Assembly (NCBI GenBank): GCA_963590405.1
Contig: CAVAPE010000046.1
Coordinates: 1 to 19,508 of the forward strand
Direction of reading: 5' to 3'
DNA from: Limisoma sp963590405
GTDB taxonomy: Bacteria > Bacteroidota > Bacteroidia > Bacteroidales > Muribaculaceae
Length of the DNA stretch: 19,508 nt
This document shows, one piece after another, positions 1-7,392 of the stretch. The notes below the pieces were generated by a model, which did no database searches, had not been told where the DNA came from, and saw nothing but the letters and a program-made list of their open reading frames with translations. The position numbers and the translations under genes are program-made. The first letter of the stretch is position 1; every line of letters begins with the position of its first letter.

Positions 1-4
1 AAAA

Positions 5-1372
5 ATGAGCAAACATCGCGACAACTACACTTTCCTCACTAAGGCGCCGGTGCATAGGGTGATTTTCACCATGGCGGTGCCGACAATCATCTCAATGCTC
101 GTGACGAGCCTCTACAACATGGCCGACACGTTTTTTGTGGGCAAAATCGACACGCAGTCGACGGCAGCCGTGGGCGTGGTGTTTTCGGTGATGTCGGTAA
201 TCCAGTCCATCGGCTTCTTCTGCGGACACGGCTCTGGCAACTACATGTCGAGGAAGTTGGGCGCGCGTGAAGTGGACGCAGCCCGCGTGATGTCGTCGAC
301 AGGCTTTGTCTATAGTTTCTCGATGGGCATAGTGTTTGCCGTGGTGGGGCATATCTTCCTCCCCGAATTGGCAACGCTCCTTGGCTCAACCCCAACCATA
401 CAGCCCTACACCGAACAGTATCTCGGCATCATCCTCCTCGGCGCGCCATTGATGACCGCCTCGCTCACGATGAACAACCAGATGCGCTTTCAGGGCAACG
501 CCGCCTTTGCCATGTACGGCATCCTTGCCGGCGCTGTGGTCAACGTGGCACTCGACCCTCTGCTCATCTTCACCTTCGGCATGGGTATCCGTGGCGCAGC
601 GTGGGCAACCGTGCTGGGGCAGTTGTGCGGCTTCCTCATACTCCTGCGTATGTCGGGACGCAACGGCGGCATCGCCATCACCGTGAAGCGGTTCTGCGGC
701 AAGATGTCGCTCGCTCGCGAGATTTTCTACGGCGGCTCGCCGTCGCTCTTCCGCCAGGGACTTGCCGCCTTCGCCACCGTGGCACTCAACGTGTCGGCGG
801 GCGCATACGGCGACGCAGCAATCGCCGGAATGAGCATCGTGACACGCTATTGCTTCTTCATCCTTGCCGTGATTATTGGCTTGGGCCAGGGCTTTCAGCC
901 CCTCTGCGGCTTCTGCTACGGCGCGCGGCTCTATCCACGTGTGAAAGAGGGATTTATGTTTTGCGTGAAGATCGGTTCGGTATTCTTAGTGGTCTGCGCA
1001 CTGGTGAGTTGCCTGTTTGCCGAAGAGATAGTGGAACTCTTCCGCCACGACCACGAAGTGATAGCCATCGGCGCTGTAGCCTTGCGCTGGCAAGCCGTGT
1101 CGTTTGTGTTGCTGCCCACCATCATCCTCACCAACATGCTTATGCAAACCATCCGCAAGCCCCTGCTTGCCAACATCGCTGCCGCCGCGCGTAGCGGACT
1201 CTATTTCATTCCGTTGATTATTGTGCTGCCCCACTTCTTCGGACTTTTCGGCGTGGAAATCAGTCAGGCGGTGAGCGACGTACTCTCGTTTGCCACCTGC
1301 GCTCCCATAGCATGGTCGGCGTTCCGCAAGATGCGCCGCCTCGAGCCCGCTTGCACGGACAAGGGAAAATAG
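5..1372 (+). CDS. MATE-family multidrug/cation efflux transporter
   Basis: A 455-residue inner-membrane protein of the MATE superfamily, which exports drugs or metabolites in exchange for Na+ or H+. The N-terminus has the family look: a polar stretch, then a first membrane segment with TMAVPTIISMLVTSLYNMADTF, where P-T-I and N-x-x-D-T-F are typical of MATE/DinF-like proteins. Hydrophobic segments recur along the whole length, as expected for two bundles of six helices, and the length matches full-size members. The start at position 5 gives a complete N-terminus. The promoter lies outside the window and no ribosome binding site is visible in the four preceding bases. The substrate cannot be predicted. 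The 3' end contains the promoter of the next gene. Confidence 0.93.
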   Translation: MSKHRDNYTFLTKAPVHRVIFTMAVPTIISMLVTSLYNMADTFFVGKIDTQSTAAVGVVFSVMSVIQSIGFFCGHGSGNYMSRKLGAREVDAARVMSSTGFVYSFSMGIVFAVVGHIFLPELATLLGSTPTIQPYTEQYLGIILLGAPLMTASLTMNNQMRFQGNAAFAMYGILAGAVVNVALDPLLIFTFGMGIRGAAWATVLGQLCGFLILLRMSGRNGGIAITVKRFCGKMSLAREIFYGGSPSLFRQGLAAFATVALNVSAGAYGDAAIAGMSIVTRYCFFILAVIIGLGQGFQPLCGFCYGARLYPRVKEGFMFCVKIGSVFLVVCALVSCLFAEEIVELFRHDHEVIAIGAVALRWQAVSFVLLPTIILTNMLMQTIRKPLLANIAAAARSGLYFIPLIIVLPHFFGLFGVEISQAVSDVLSFATCAPIAWSAFRKMRRLEPACTDKGK

Positions 1373-1381
1373 TTACTTTTG
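1351..1381 (+). promoter_or_regulatory. Bacteroidota-type promoter for the M28 lipoprotein gene
   Basis: TTG at 1351-1353, a 20-bp spacer, then TACTTTTG at 1374-1381, an exact match to TAnnTTTG. The start codon follows at 1405, so the leader would be about 18 nt. The -33 element lies inside the last codons of the MATE gene, so the lipoprotein can be transcribed independently. Confidence 0.7.
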
Positions 1382-1404
1382 GCAAGAAATTCAGACCATT
1401 GACA

Positions 1405-2382
1405 ATGAAAACAAACAAATATCTTATCGCTCTGGCAGCAAGTTTGTTGGCTATTGCTGGATGCTCAAGCAAGACCCAGCAGAGCAGCCAAAAAAGCGAC
1501 GACAACGGCACAGAGCAGATTGTGTTTGACAGCGACAGCGCATACTCGTTTGTTGGCCGCCAGTGCGCCTTCGGCGAGCGCGTGCCCAACACCGAAGCCC
1601 ACCGCCAGTGCGGCGACTGGCTTGCCGCCAAACTGCGCAGTTACGGTGCCAAGGTGACTGAGCAGAGTGCCGACCTCAAAGCCTTCGACGGCACCGTGCT
1701 CCATGCACGCAACATCGTTGGCGAGTTCTACCCCGAGAAGCAGAAGCGCGTGCTCCTGCTTGCCCACTGGGACGCTCGCCCTTGGGCAGACCACGACCCC
1801 AACCCCGACAACCACACTAAGCCCGTGATGGCAGCCAACGACGGCGCGAGCGGCGTGGGCGTAATCCTCGAATTTGCGCGCCTGCTGCAGAGCCACGAGC
1901 CAACGGTGGGCATCGACGTACTTTTTGTTGACGCTGAGGACTGGGGCAACTCCGACGGCGACGACGAGAAGTCGTGGGCACTTGGAGCGCAGTACTGGGT
2001 AGCCCATCCGCACCGCGAAGGCTACAAGAAGCCCGACTACGGTATCCTCCTCGACATGGTGGGCGACGGCAATGCCCGCTTCCTCGTGGAATACATGTCG
2101 TCGTGCTATGCGCCCGACCTCGTTGAGCGCATCTGGAACGTGGCAAACCATCTCGGCTACGGCAAATACTTCGTCAAGAGCATAGGCGGAGGCGTGACCG
2201 ACGACCATATTTTCATCAACGGCGCTGGCATACCCTGCGTCGACATCATCGACCAACGCATCGACAGCGAAACAGGCTTCTGCCCACAGTGGCACACCGT
2301 CGACGACACGATGGACCACATCGACCGCACCACGCTGAAGGCCGTGGGTCAGACACTCGTGTCGCTACTCATTGAAAAATAA
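1405..2382 (+). CDS. M28-family lipoprotein, probable type II glutaminyl-peptide cyclotransferase
   Basis: A 325-residue exported lipoprotein. A signal peptide leads to a lipobox ending AIAGC, with Cys20 the lipidation site. The fold is M28 zinc peptidase: H121-W-D123 in AHWDARPW, D146 in AANDGASG, E178-D179 in VDAEDWG, H268 in TDDHIF and W296-H297 in QWHTVDD. The single-zinc pattern of Asp, acidic residue and a Trp-His pair near the C-terminus resembles animal-type glutaminyl cyclases. These are known in Bacteroidota such as Porphyromonas gingivalis, where they convert N-terminal Gln of exported proteins to pyroglutamate in the periplasm. An aminopeptidase role is the alternative. The ATG at 1405 is chosen over upstream in-frame starts because it gives the signal peptide and follows a good promoter. 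Confidence 0.85.
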   Translation: MKTNKYLIALAASLLAIAGCSSKTQQSSQKSDDNGTEQIVFDSDSAYSFVGRQCAFGERVPNTEAHRQCGDWLAAKLRSYGAKVTEQSADLKAFDGTVLHARNIVGEFYPEKQKRVLLLAHWDARPWADHDPNPDNHTKPVMAANDGASGVGVILEFARLLQSHEPTVGIDVLFVDAEDWGNSDGDDEKSWALGAQYWVAHPHREGYKKPDYGILLDMVGDGNARFLVEYMSSCYAPDLVERIWNVANHLGYGKYFVKSIGGGVTDDHIFINGAGIPCVDIIDQRIDSETGFCPQWHTVDDTMDHIDRTTLKAVGQTLVSLLIEK

Positions 2383-2384
2383 GG

Positions 2385-2424
2385 CGCAAAAAGGGGCGAT
2401 TACGGGCTTTTTTGCGTAACTTCG
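2385..2424 (+). promoter_or_regulatory. Hairpin and possible promoter between the M28 gene and rpoN
   Basis: CGCAAAAA (2385-2392) pairs with TTTTTGCG (2409-2416) just after the M28 stop and could help end that transcript, although no clean T-tail follows. TAACTTCG at 2417-2424 is one base from TAnnTTTG and 27 bp before the rpoN start. No TTG lies at the right distance upstream, so the promoter call is weak. Confidence 0.35.
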
Positions 2425-2451
2425 CATCGTCGTTGACATGGACAAATTCCT

Positions 2452-3936
2452 ATGAAAGAAGCGCTACATCTCACACAAGAACAGAAACTGCAGCAGCGGC
2501 TCTCGCCGCAGCAAGTGCAGTTTGTGCGTCTGCTGGAGATGAACCAACTGGAGGTTGAGGACGAGGTGCGCCACGAAATCCTCGACAATCCCGCCATCGA
2601 GGTTGCCGACAAGGACGAAAATGCCACTGGCGACAGCAACGACTACGGCGAGGGCGAAAGCGGCGACGGCAACGAGGGCGACATCGCCCCCGACACCACC
2701 TTGGCGCGCGACACCGACGACCCAGACGATGACCCTGCCGACGACACGCCAGCCTACCGTCTTAACATCTCCAACCGCAGTGCCGACGACAAGTATCTCG
2801 AACCGATACTCACCTCCGAGAGCAGTCTTATCGACTATCTCACCGACCAAATCAACGAGCAGGACCTCACCGACAAGCAGAGGAAGATAGCCGACTACAT
2901 CATAGGCAACATTGACGACAATGGCTACCTCACGCGTGACATCTCCGCCATTTCTGACGACCTCATCTTTCAGGACGGCATCGACGTGAGCGAGGAGGAG
3001 ATAAACACCGTGCTCCAGATGATTCGCGAACTCGACCCTGCGGGCGTCGGCGCGTTTGATCTGCGCGAGTGTCTGCTCTTGCAACTGGAGCGACTGCCGG
3101 GCAACGACGACAACCTGTGTGCCTACAAGGTGATTGACAAATATTTCACCGAATTTTCCAAGAAGCACTACGACAAGATAATGTCGGCGCTGAAACTCGA
3201 CAAGGAGGAGTTTCGCCGCGTGCTACTCGTAATCCAGTCGCTCAACCCCAAGCCGGGTAGCCTCTACGGCGGCAGCGACAATCAGAAGGCGCAGCACATC
3301 ATCCCCGACTTCAATGTGGATGTGGATGGCGACGTGATAACGCTCACGCTACTCAACAACATTCCCGACCTTCAGATTGAGGAGTCGTTTCAGGTGATGT
3401 ACGACAAGATGCCCGCCAAGCCGCGCAACCGCAACGAGGAAGAGTCGATACGCTTTGTCAAGGACAAATACGAGTCGGCGGCGGCATTCATCAAGATGCT
3501 CAAGCAGCGCCAGCACACCCTCTTCAGCACGATGCGCGCCATCGTGGAGTGGCAGAAGGCGTTTTTCCTCACCGAGGACGAGGCGCAACTGCGGCCTATG
3601 GTGCTCAAGGACATCGCCTCCATCACGGGTTTCGACCTGTCGGTGATTTCGCGCGCCACCTCGGGCAAGTATGTGATGACCCCCGGCGGCATCTATCCGC
3701 TGAAGTTCTTCTTCAACGAAGGCCTGCGCCACGAGTCGGGCGAGGATGTGTCGACACGCGAAATACAGTCCGAACTGAAGAAAATCATCGAAAACGAAGA
3801 CAAGAAAAAACCTTTCGCCGACGAGGTGCTCTGCGAGATGCTCAACAAGAAAGGTTATGCAATAGCACGCCGCACCATCGCCAAATATCGCGAGCGTCTG
3901 GGCTATCCAGTGGCGCGGCTGCGTAAAGAACTGTGA
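2452..3936 (+). CDS. rpoN: RNA polymerase sigma-54 factor
   Basis: A 494-residue sigma-54 factor, which directs core RNA polymerase to -24/-12 promoters and needs an AAA+ enhancer-binding activator to open DNA. Region I is Gln- and Leu-rich at residues 8-50 (LTQEQKLQQRLSPQQVQFVRLL). A strongly acidic region II follows at about residues 55-100, then the core-binding domain (LTDKQRKIADYIIGNIDDNGYL, LDPAGVGAFDLRECL). The helix-turn-helix region comes next, and the RpoN box ARRTIAKYRE lies at residues 472-481. The length is normal. It heads a three-gene operon: the next ATG begins two bases after its stop. No sigma-54 activator gene lies in the window. Confidence 0.98.
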   Translation: MKEALHLTQEQKLQQRLSPQQVQFVRLLEMNQLEVEDEVRHEILDNPAIEVADKDENATGDSNDYGEGESGDGNEGDIAPDTTLARDTDDPDDDPADDTPAYRLNISNRSADDKYLEPILTSESSLIDYLTDQINEQDLTDKQRKIADYIIGNIDDNGYLTRDISAISDDLIFQDGIDVSEEEINTVLQMIRELDPAGVGAFDLRECLLLQLERLPGNDDNLCAYKVIDKYFTEFSKKHYDKIMSALKLDKEEFRRVLLVIQSLNPKPGSLYGGSDNQKAQHIIPDFNVDVDGDVITLTLLNNIPDLQIEESFQVMYDKMPAKPRNRNEEESIRFVKDKYESAAAFIKMLKQRQHTLFSTMRAIVEWQKAFFLTEDEAQLRPMVLKDIASITGFDLSVISRATSGKYVMTPGGIYPLKFFFNEGLRHESGEDVSTREIQSELKKIIENEDKKKPFADEVLCEMLNKKGYAIARRTIAKYRERLGYPVARLRKEL

Positions 3937-3937
3937 T

Positions 3938-4603
3938 ATGGAAGAAAAACTCAAAACGGAAATCAACTCCACAATTATGACGCTGGAGCAGAAGACTATG
4001 CGCACCATCCACTACGTGGCATCGGTGTTCTCGATACTTCTGTCGCCGATGCTCATGCCCACCTACGGCATGATTATCGCGTTCCAACTGTCCACCTACC
4101 AGATTTTGCTCACCACCGACAAACTCATAGTGATTGCTGTAATCGCTGCGCTCACCTGCGTGATTCCGGGAATACTCTTTCTGGTGATGAAATATTTCGG
4201 CATCCTCTCCGATGTGCATCTCAACAACCGCCGCGAGCGCTTCCTGCCCTACGCCACCATCATCGTGTGCTATGTGGTTGCTGCGCTCTATCTTTTCAAC
4301 ATCAACGCCCCGACGTGGATGTGGATGTTTCTCTTTGGTGCGGGCGTAGCGTCGCTCGTGTCGCTCGTGGTCAACATCGTGTGGAAAATCAGTGCCCACA
4401 TGGCGGGCATCGGCGGCATCATCGGTCTGCTCTGCAAAATCAACAACTTCGGCGACGGGGTGTTTGACCTCATGCCGATTATCTGCGTGGTGATTATCGT
4501 GGCGGGCATCCTCGGCACATCGCGCCTCGCAATGGAGCGCCACACGCTGTGGCAGGTGATTGCTGGAGTGCTCAACGGCTTCCTCTGCGTTTATCTCATC
4601 TGA
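3938..4603 (+). CDS. PAP2-like integral membrane protein with a degenerate phosphatase motif
   Basis: A 221-residue inner-membrane protein with about six hydrophobic segments. Its polar motifs line up with the three PAP2 (lipid phosphate phosphatase) signatures: N97-R-R-E-R-F-L-P104 resembles the first, S152-A-H154 the PSGH motif, and S195-R196 with H202 the SRx5H motif. The final Asp of SRxxxxxHxxxD is Gln206 here. In PAP2 enzymes His in the second and third motifs carry out acid and nucleophile roles on membrane phospholipids or undecaprenyl pyrophosphate. The Asp change leaves activity uncertain. The gene is sandwiched between rpoN (1-bp gap) and the M16 peptidase (1-base TGATG overlap), so the three are likely co-translated. 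A functional link to sigma-54 is not evident. Confidence 0.7.
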   Translation: MEEKLKTEINSTIMTLEQKTMRTIHYVASVFSILLSPMLMPTYGMIIAFQLSTYQILLTTDKLIVIAVIAALTCVIPGILFLVMKYFGILSDVHLNNRRERFLPYATIIVCYVVAALYLFNINAPTWMWMFLFGAGVASLVSLVVNIVWKISAHMAGIGGIIGLLCKINNFGDGVFDLMPIICVVIIVAGILGTSRLAMERHTLWQVIAGVLNGFLCVYLI

Positions 4604-5832
4604 TGCCGAAAGCAATGGACAAGAATTTCATTATCTGCACGCTGTCGTGCGGCATGCGCGCCGTCTTTCTGCAACGCAAGGGCAATGTGGGCTACTGCGG
4701 CGTGGCGGTTAATGCTGGTAGCCGCGACGAGGGCAACAAATTGGGGCTCGCCCACTTTGTGGAGCACACCATATTTAAGGGCACGCAGCGCCGCCGCTCG
4801 TGGCACATACTCAACCGCATGGAACTCGTGGGCGGCGAACTCAACGCCTACACGTCGAAGGAGGAGACGCTCGTCTACTCGCTGTTCCCATCGGGCAACA
4901 TGCCGCGCGCCATGGAACTGATTGCCGACCTTGTGCTCAACTCCACCTTCCCGGAGCGCGAACTCGACAAGGAGCGTGAGGTGGTGATGGAGGAGATAAT
5001 GTCGTACCGCGACACTCCGTCGGAGGCGGTCTACGACGACTTTGAAGACCTTCTTTTCGCTGGCAACGGTCTCGGACACAACATCCTCGGCGACGAGGCA
5101 TCGCTTGCCGCCCTTGGCTCCGACGATTGCAAGGCGTTTCTCGACGGACTCTACACGCAGGACAATATGGTGCTGTTCGGGCTCGGCGACATGAAGCCGG
5201 AGCAGTTTTTCCGCCTTGCTGAGCGGCATTTCTCAGGTCTTAGCCGCCGCCTTGCCAAGCCTCAGCGCGTCGCGCTGACGGAGCGCACTCCGTTTGTGGA
5301 AGAGCGGCGCATCGATAGCCATCAGGCGCACACCGTCATCGGTATACCCACATTCAGCATGCACGACAAGCGCAAGTTTGCCCTCCTGCTGCTCAACAAC
5401 CTGCTCGGCGGTCCAGGAATGAACTCGCTGCTCAATGTGGCAATCCGCGAGCGCCACGGCTATGCCTACACCGTGGAGTCGGCAGTGACGCTGTTTTCCG
5501 ACTGCGGACTGATGACCGTGTACTTCGGCAGCGATGAGCGCTACGCCAAGCGGTGCTTGCAGATTGTGGACCGCACCCTCGACACCCTCGCGTCCTCGCC
5601 GATGAAGGCTAAAGCCCTCGATGCCGCCAAGAAGCAGTTTGCCGGGCAGTTGCTCGTGAGCAGCGAGAGCGTGGAAGGCGTGGCGCTGTCGATGGGCAAG
5701 AGCGTGATGCACTACGGGGTGGTCAATAGTGTGGAAGAGATGACCGAGCGTCTCTGCGCCGTCACCGCCGAAGAACTACGCCAGGCAGCCGCCTCGATTG
5801 CCGGACGCTATTCGCGCCTCACCTTTTTGTAG
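4603..5832 (+). CDS. M16-family zinc metallopeptidase (pitrilysin/insulinase type)
   Basis: A 409-residue two-domain M16 protein, the short form like mitochondrial processing peptidase subunits or bacterial PqqF/YmxG types. The inverted zinc motif HxxEH is present as H51-F-V-E54-H55 in GLAHFVEH. The third ligand should be Glu in EVVMEEIMSYRDTP at residues 126-131. The second half carries the GGPGMNSLLNVAIRERHGYAYTV signature typical of the family (the R and Y of the substrate-binding loop). No signal peptide is seen, so it is probably cytoplasmic and degrades peptides. The start at 4603 overlaps the upstream stop (TGATG). ATG 4615 is a good alternative and would give an N-terminus closer to homologues. 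It ends the rpoN operon. Confidence 0.92.
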   Translation: MPKAMDKNFIICTLSCGMRAVFLQRKGNVGYCGVAVNAGSRDEGNKLGLAHFVEHTIFKGTQRRRSWHILNRMELVGGELNAYTSKEETLVYSLFPSGNMPRAMELIADLVLNSTFPERELDKEREVVMEEIMSYRDTPSEAVYDDFEDLLFAGNGLGHNILGDEASLAALGSDDCKAFLDGLYTQDNMVLFGLGDMKPEQFFRLAERHFSGLSRRLAKPQRVALTERTPFVEERRIDSHQAHTVIGIPTFSMHDKRKFALLLLNNLLGGPGMNSLLNVAIRERHGYAYTVESAVTLFSDCGLMTVYFGSDERYAKRCLQIVDRTLDTLASSPMKAKALDAAKKQFAGQLLVSSESVEGVALSMGKSVMHYGVVNSVEEMTERLCAVTAEELRQAAASIAGRYSRLTFL

Positions 5833-5964
5833 CAAAAATGGAATAAGTGGGTGTTTTTGGTGTTCAAAAAACGGAATAAGTGGGTGTTTTTGCCCCCGAA
5901 AAAACGGAATAAGTGGCAAAAATCACCCCTCAAAAAACGGAATAAGTGGATTTTTGCTTGGATA
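5833..5964 (+). repeat. Four 33-bp direct repeats upstream of ATPase 1
   Basis: The motif AAAAAACGGAATAAGTGG occurs four times. The invariant core GGAATAAGTGG starts at 5840, 5873, 5906 and 5939, exactly 33 bp apart. The first copy has C-to-T and poly-A variation before the core. The 15-bp intervals differ: units 1 and 2 continue with GTGTTTTTG, while unit 3 continues with CAAAAATCAC, nearly its reverse complement. The array begins one base after the M16 stop and ends close to the -33 box of the ATPase promoter, so it fills most of the gap. It is not a CRISPR array: intervals are 15 bp and no cas gene is present. Confidence 0.92.
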
Positions 5965-5988
5965 AACGAATGAAAAACTGTAACTTAG
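5958..5988 (+). promoter_or_regulatory. Candidate promoter of ATPase 1
   Basis: TTG at 5958-5960, 20-bp spacer, then TAACTTAG at 5981-5988, one mismatch from TAnnTTTG. The ATG lies 22 bp downstream. The last repeat core ends at 5949, eight bases before the -33 box. Confidence 0.55.
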
Positions 5989-6010
5989 CACCGGTTTAAA
6001 AGTTTTGGCT

Positions 6011-7375
6011 ATGCTTGAACGCAAATTCACATCGTTTCTCGAAAAATTTCTGAAGGAAGAGCCCAACAAAATTCTGCTCGTCAACGGCGCGCGGCAGATA
6101 GGTAAATCGTACCTGATACGCTATGTGGGGCAGAAACTTTTTCCGCATTTTGTGGAAATCAATCTCAAGCAAGATGCAGAAGGCGACCGGGTGTTTGCCG
6201 ATGTGCACACCACGGGCGACCTCTATATCCGGCTGAGCAATTTCTGCGCGACACCACTTGGCGACAAGTCGGACACGCTGGTTTTTCTTGACGAAATCCA
6301 GAGTTATCCGCACTTGATGACGATGCTGAAATTCCTTAATCAGGAATCGCGCTACCGCTTTGTAGCCAGCGGGTCGCAACTTGGTGTTGCTCTGTCGGAA
6401 ACTCCGTCGGTGCCGCTCGGCAGCGTGGCAATCGAGCAGATGTATCCTCTCGACTTTGAGGAATTTCTGTGGGCTACGGGCGTTGGCAAGACGTGGATAG
6501 ACCACATCAGGGAATGTTTTCTCAACGAGCGGCCACTCGACGAAGCGTCCCATAACCTCTTGTTGAAAAGGTTTCAGTACTATCTGCTCGTGGGCGGACT
6601 TCCTGAGGCTATCAACAACTATTTGGAGGACAGAAACATGGTGCGCGTAAGGCAGACCCACCGCGACATCTACAACCTCTACCGCATTGATGCTTCGCAG
6701 TACGACGAGAGCCACAAACTGAAAATACGCAAAATCTACGACTTCATCCCGAGCAATCTTGAGAACAAGAAGAAGCGCATCGTGTATAAAAACATTGAAG
6801 GGAAGGAGGGCAAATCCTTTGCCGACTATGCCGACGAGTTTGAGTATCTCACCAATTCGGGTGTTGCGCTGGAGGTGTCAGCCATCAGCAATCCGCATTT
6901 TCCTCTTGCCGAATCAGCACAGAAGAAACTGGTGAAACTCTATCTCAACGATGTGGGTCTGCTCACCAACATCCTCTACGGACTGAACGTCAACGCCATA
7001 TTGCAGGACATCAAGAGCATCAACCTCGGCACGGTCTATGAGTCGGTCGTTGCCCAGGAACTTGCAGCGCATGGCTTCAAACTCTTCTACTACGACAACA
7101 AGAAGAAAGGCGAGGTGGATTTTCTCATCGACGACCACGACAACCTCACGGCGCTACCGTTGGAGATAAAGTCGGGCAAGGACTACACCGAGCACAGTGC
7201 CCTTACCAAGTTTCTCGAAACGCCCGACTACGGCATCAACCGCGCCATCGTCTTTTCCAACGAGCGTAACGTGATGAGGAAAAAAGGCGTAACCTATTTG
7301 CCGATATACTATTGTATGTTTCTTGGAAGCAGAAAAGACGAGGCGGTGATATTGCCCGAACTGGAAATGGTTTAA
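6011..7375 (+). CDS. AAA-family ATPase with DUF4143 nuclease-like C-terminal domain (ATPase 1)
   Basis: A 454-residue protein of the AAA_14/DUF4143 family, abundant in Bacteroidales and archaea and of unknown function. Walker A is G26-ARQIGKS33, Walker B is LVFLD94-E95-IQ, and the sensor-like VASGSQ follows. The C-terminal half is DUF4143, with YLLVGGLPEA at the junction. It ends in a PD-(D/E)xK-like signature: E368-V-D370-F, then L-E385-I-K387-SGK. All expected acidic and Lys residues are present, so this copy could be nuclease-competent. ATG 6011 is preferred over TTG 6005, which is nearer the promoter. Base composition looks more AT-rich than the flanking genes, which suggests later acquisition. 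It has a private repeat array upstream, and the glucosaminidase gene starts 17 bp after its stop. Confidence 0.92.
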   Translation: MLERKFTSFLEKFLKEEPNKILLVNGARQIGKSYLIRYVGQKLFPHFVEINLKQDAEGDRVFADVHTTGDLYIRLSNFCATPLGDKSDTLVFLDEIQSYPHLMTMLKFLNQESRYRFVASGSQLGVALSETPSVPLGSVAIEQMYPLDFEEFLWATGVGKTWIDHIRECFLNERPLDEASHNLLLKRFQYYLLVGGLPEAINNYLEDRNMVRVRQTHRDIYNLYRIDASQYDESHKLKIRKIYDFIPSNLENKKKRIVYKNIEGKEGKSFADYADEFEYLTNSGVALEVSAISNPHFPLAESAQKKLVKLYLNDVGLLTNILYGLNVNAILQDIKSINLGTVYESVVAQELAAHGFKLFYYDNKKKGEVDFLIDDHDNLTALPLEIKSGKDYTEHSALTKFLETPDYGINRAIVFSNERNVMRKKGVTYLPIYYCMFLGSRKDEAVILPELEMV

Positions 7376-7380
7376 GAAAA

Positions 7381-7386
7381 AAGGAG
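7381..7386 (+). promoter_or_regulatory. Shine-Dalgarno sequence before the glucosaminidase gene
   Basis: AAGGAG lies six bases before ATG 7393 and fixes that start over the in-frame ATG at 7312. It is the clearest ribosome binding site in the window, where most genes have none. Confidence 0.6.
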
Positions 7387-7392
7387 AAGATT

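Noticed and set aside
1465..2319. 284-residue open frame on the minus strand opposite the M28 gene
   Set aside because: Shadow of a conserved lipoprotein gene; the composition is dominated by Val, Ala and His with no motif.
5833..5964. Resemblance to a CRISPR array (four repeats with variable intervals)
   Set aside because: Repeats are 18 bp and intervals only 15 bp, the intervals share sequence with each other, and no cas gene is present.
6005..6010. TTG start giving ATPase 1 two extra residues
   Set aside because: The ATG at 6011 is a standard start and the family's conserved sequence begins after it; the TTG cannot be excluded but adds nothing.
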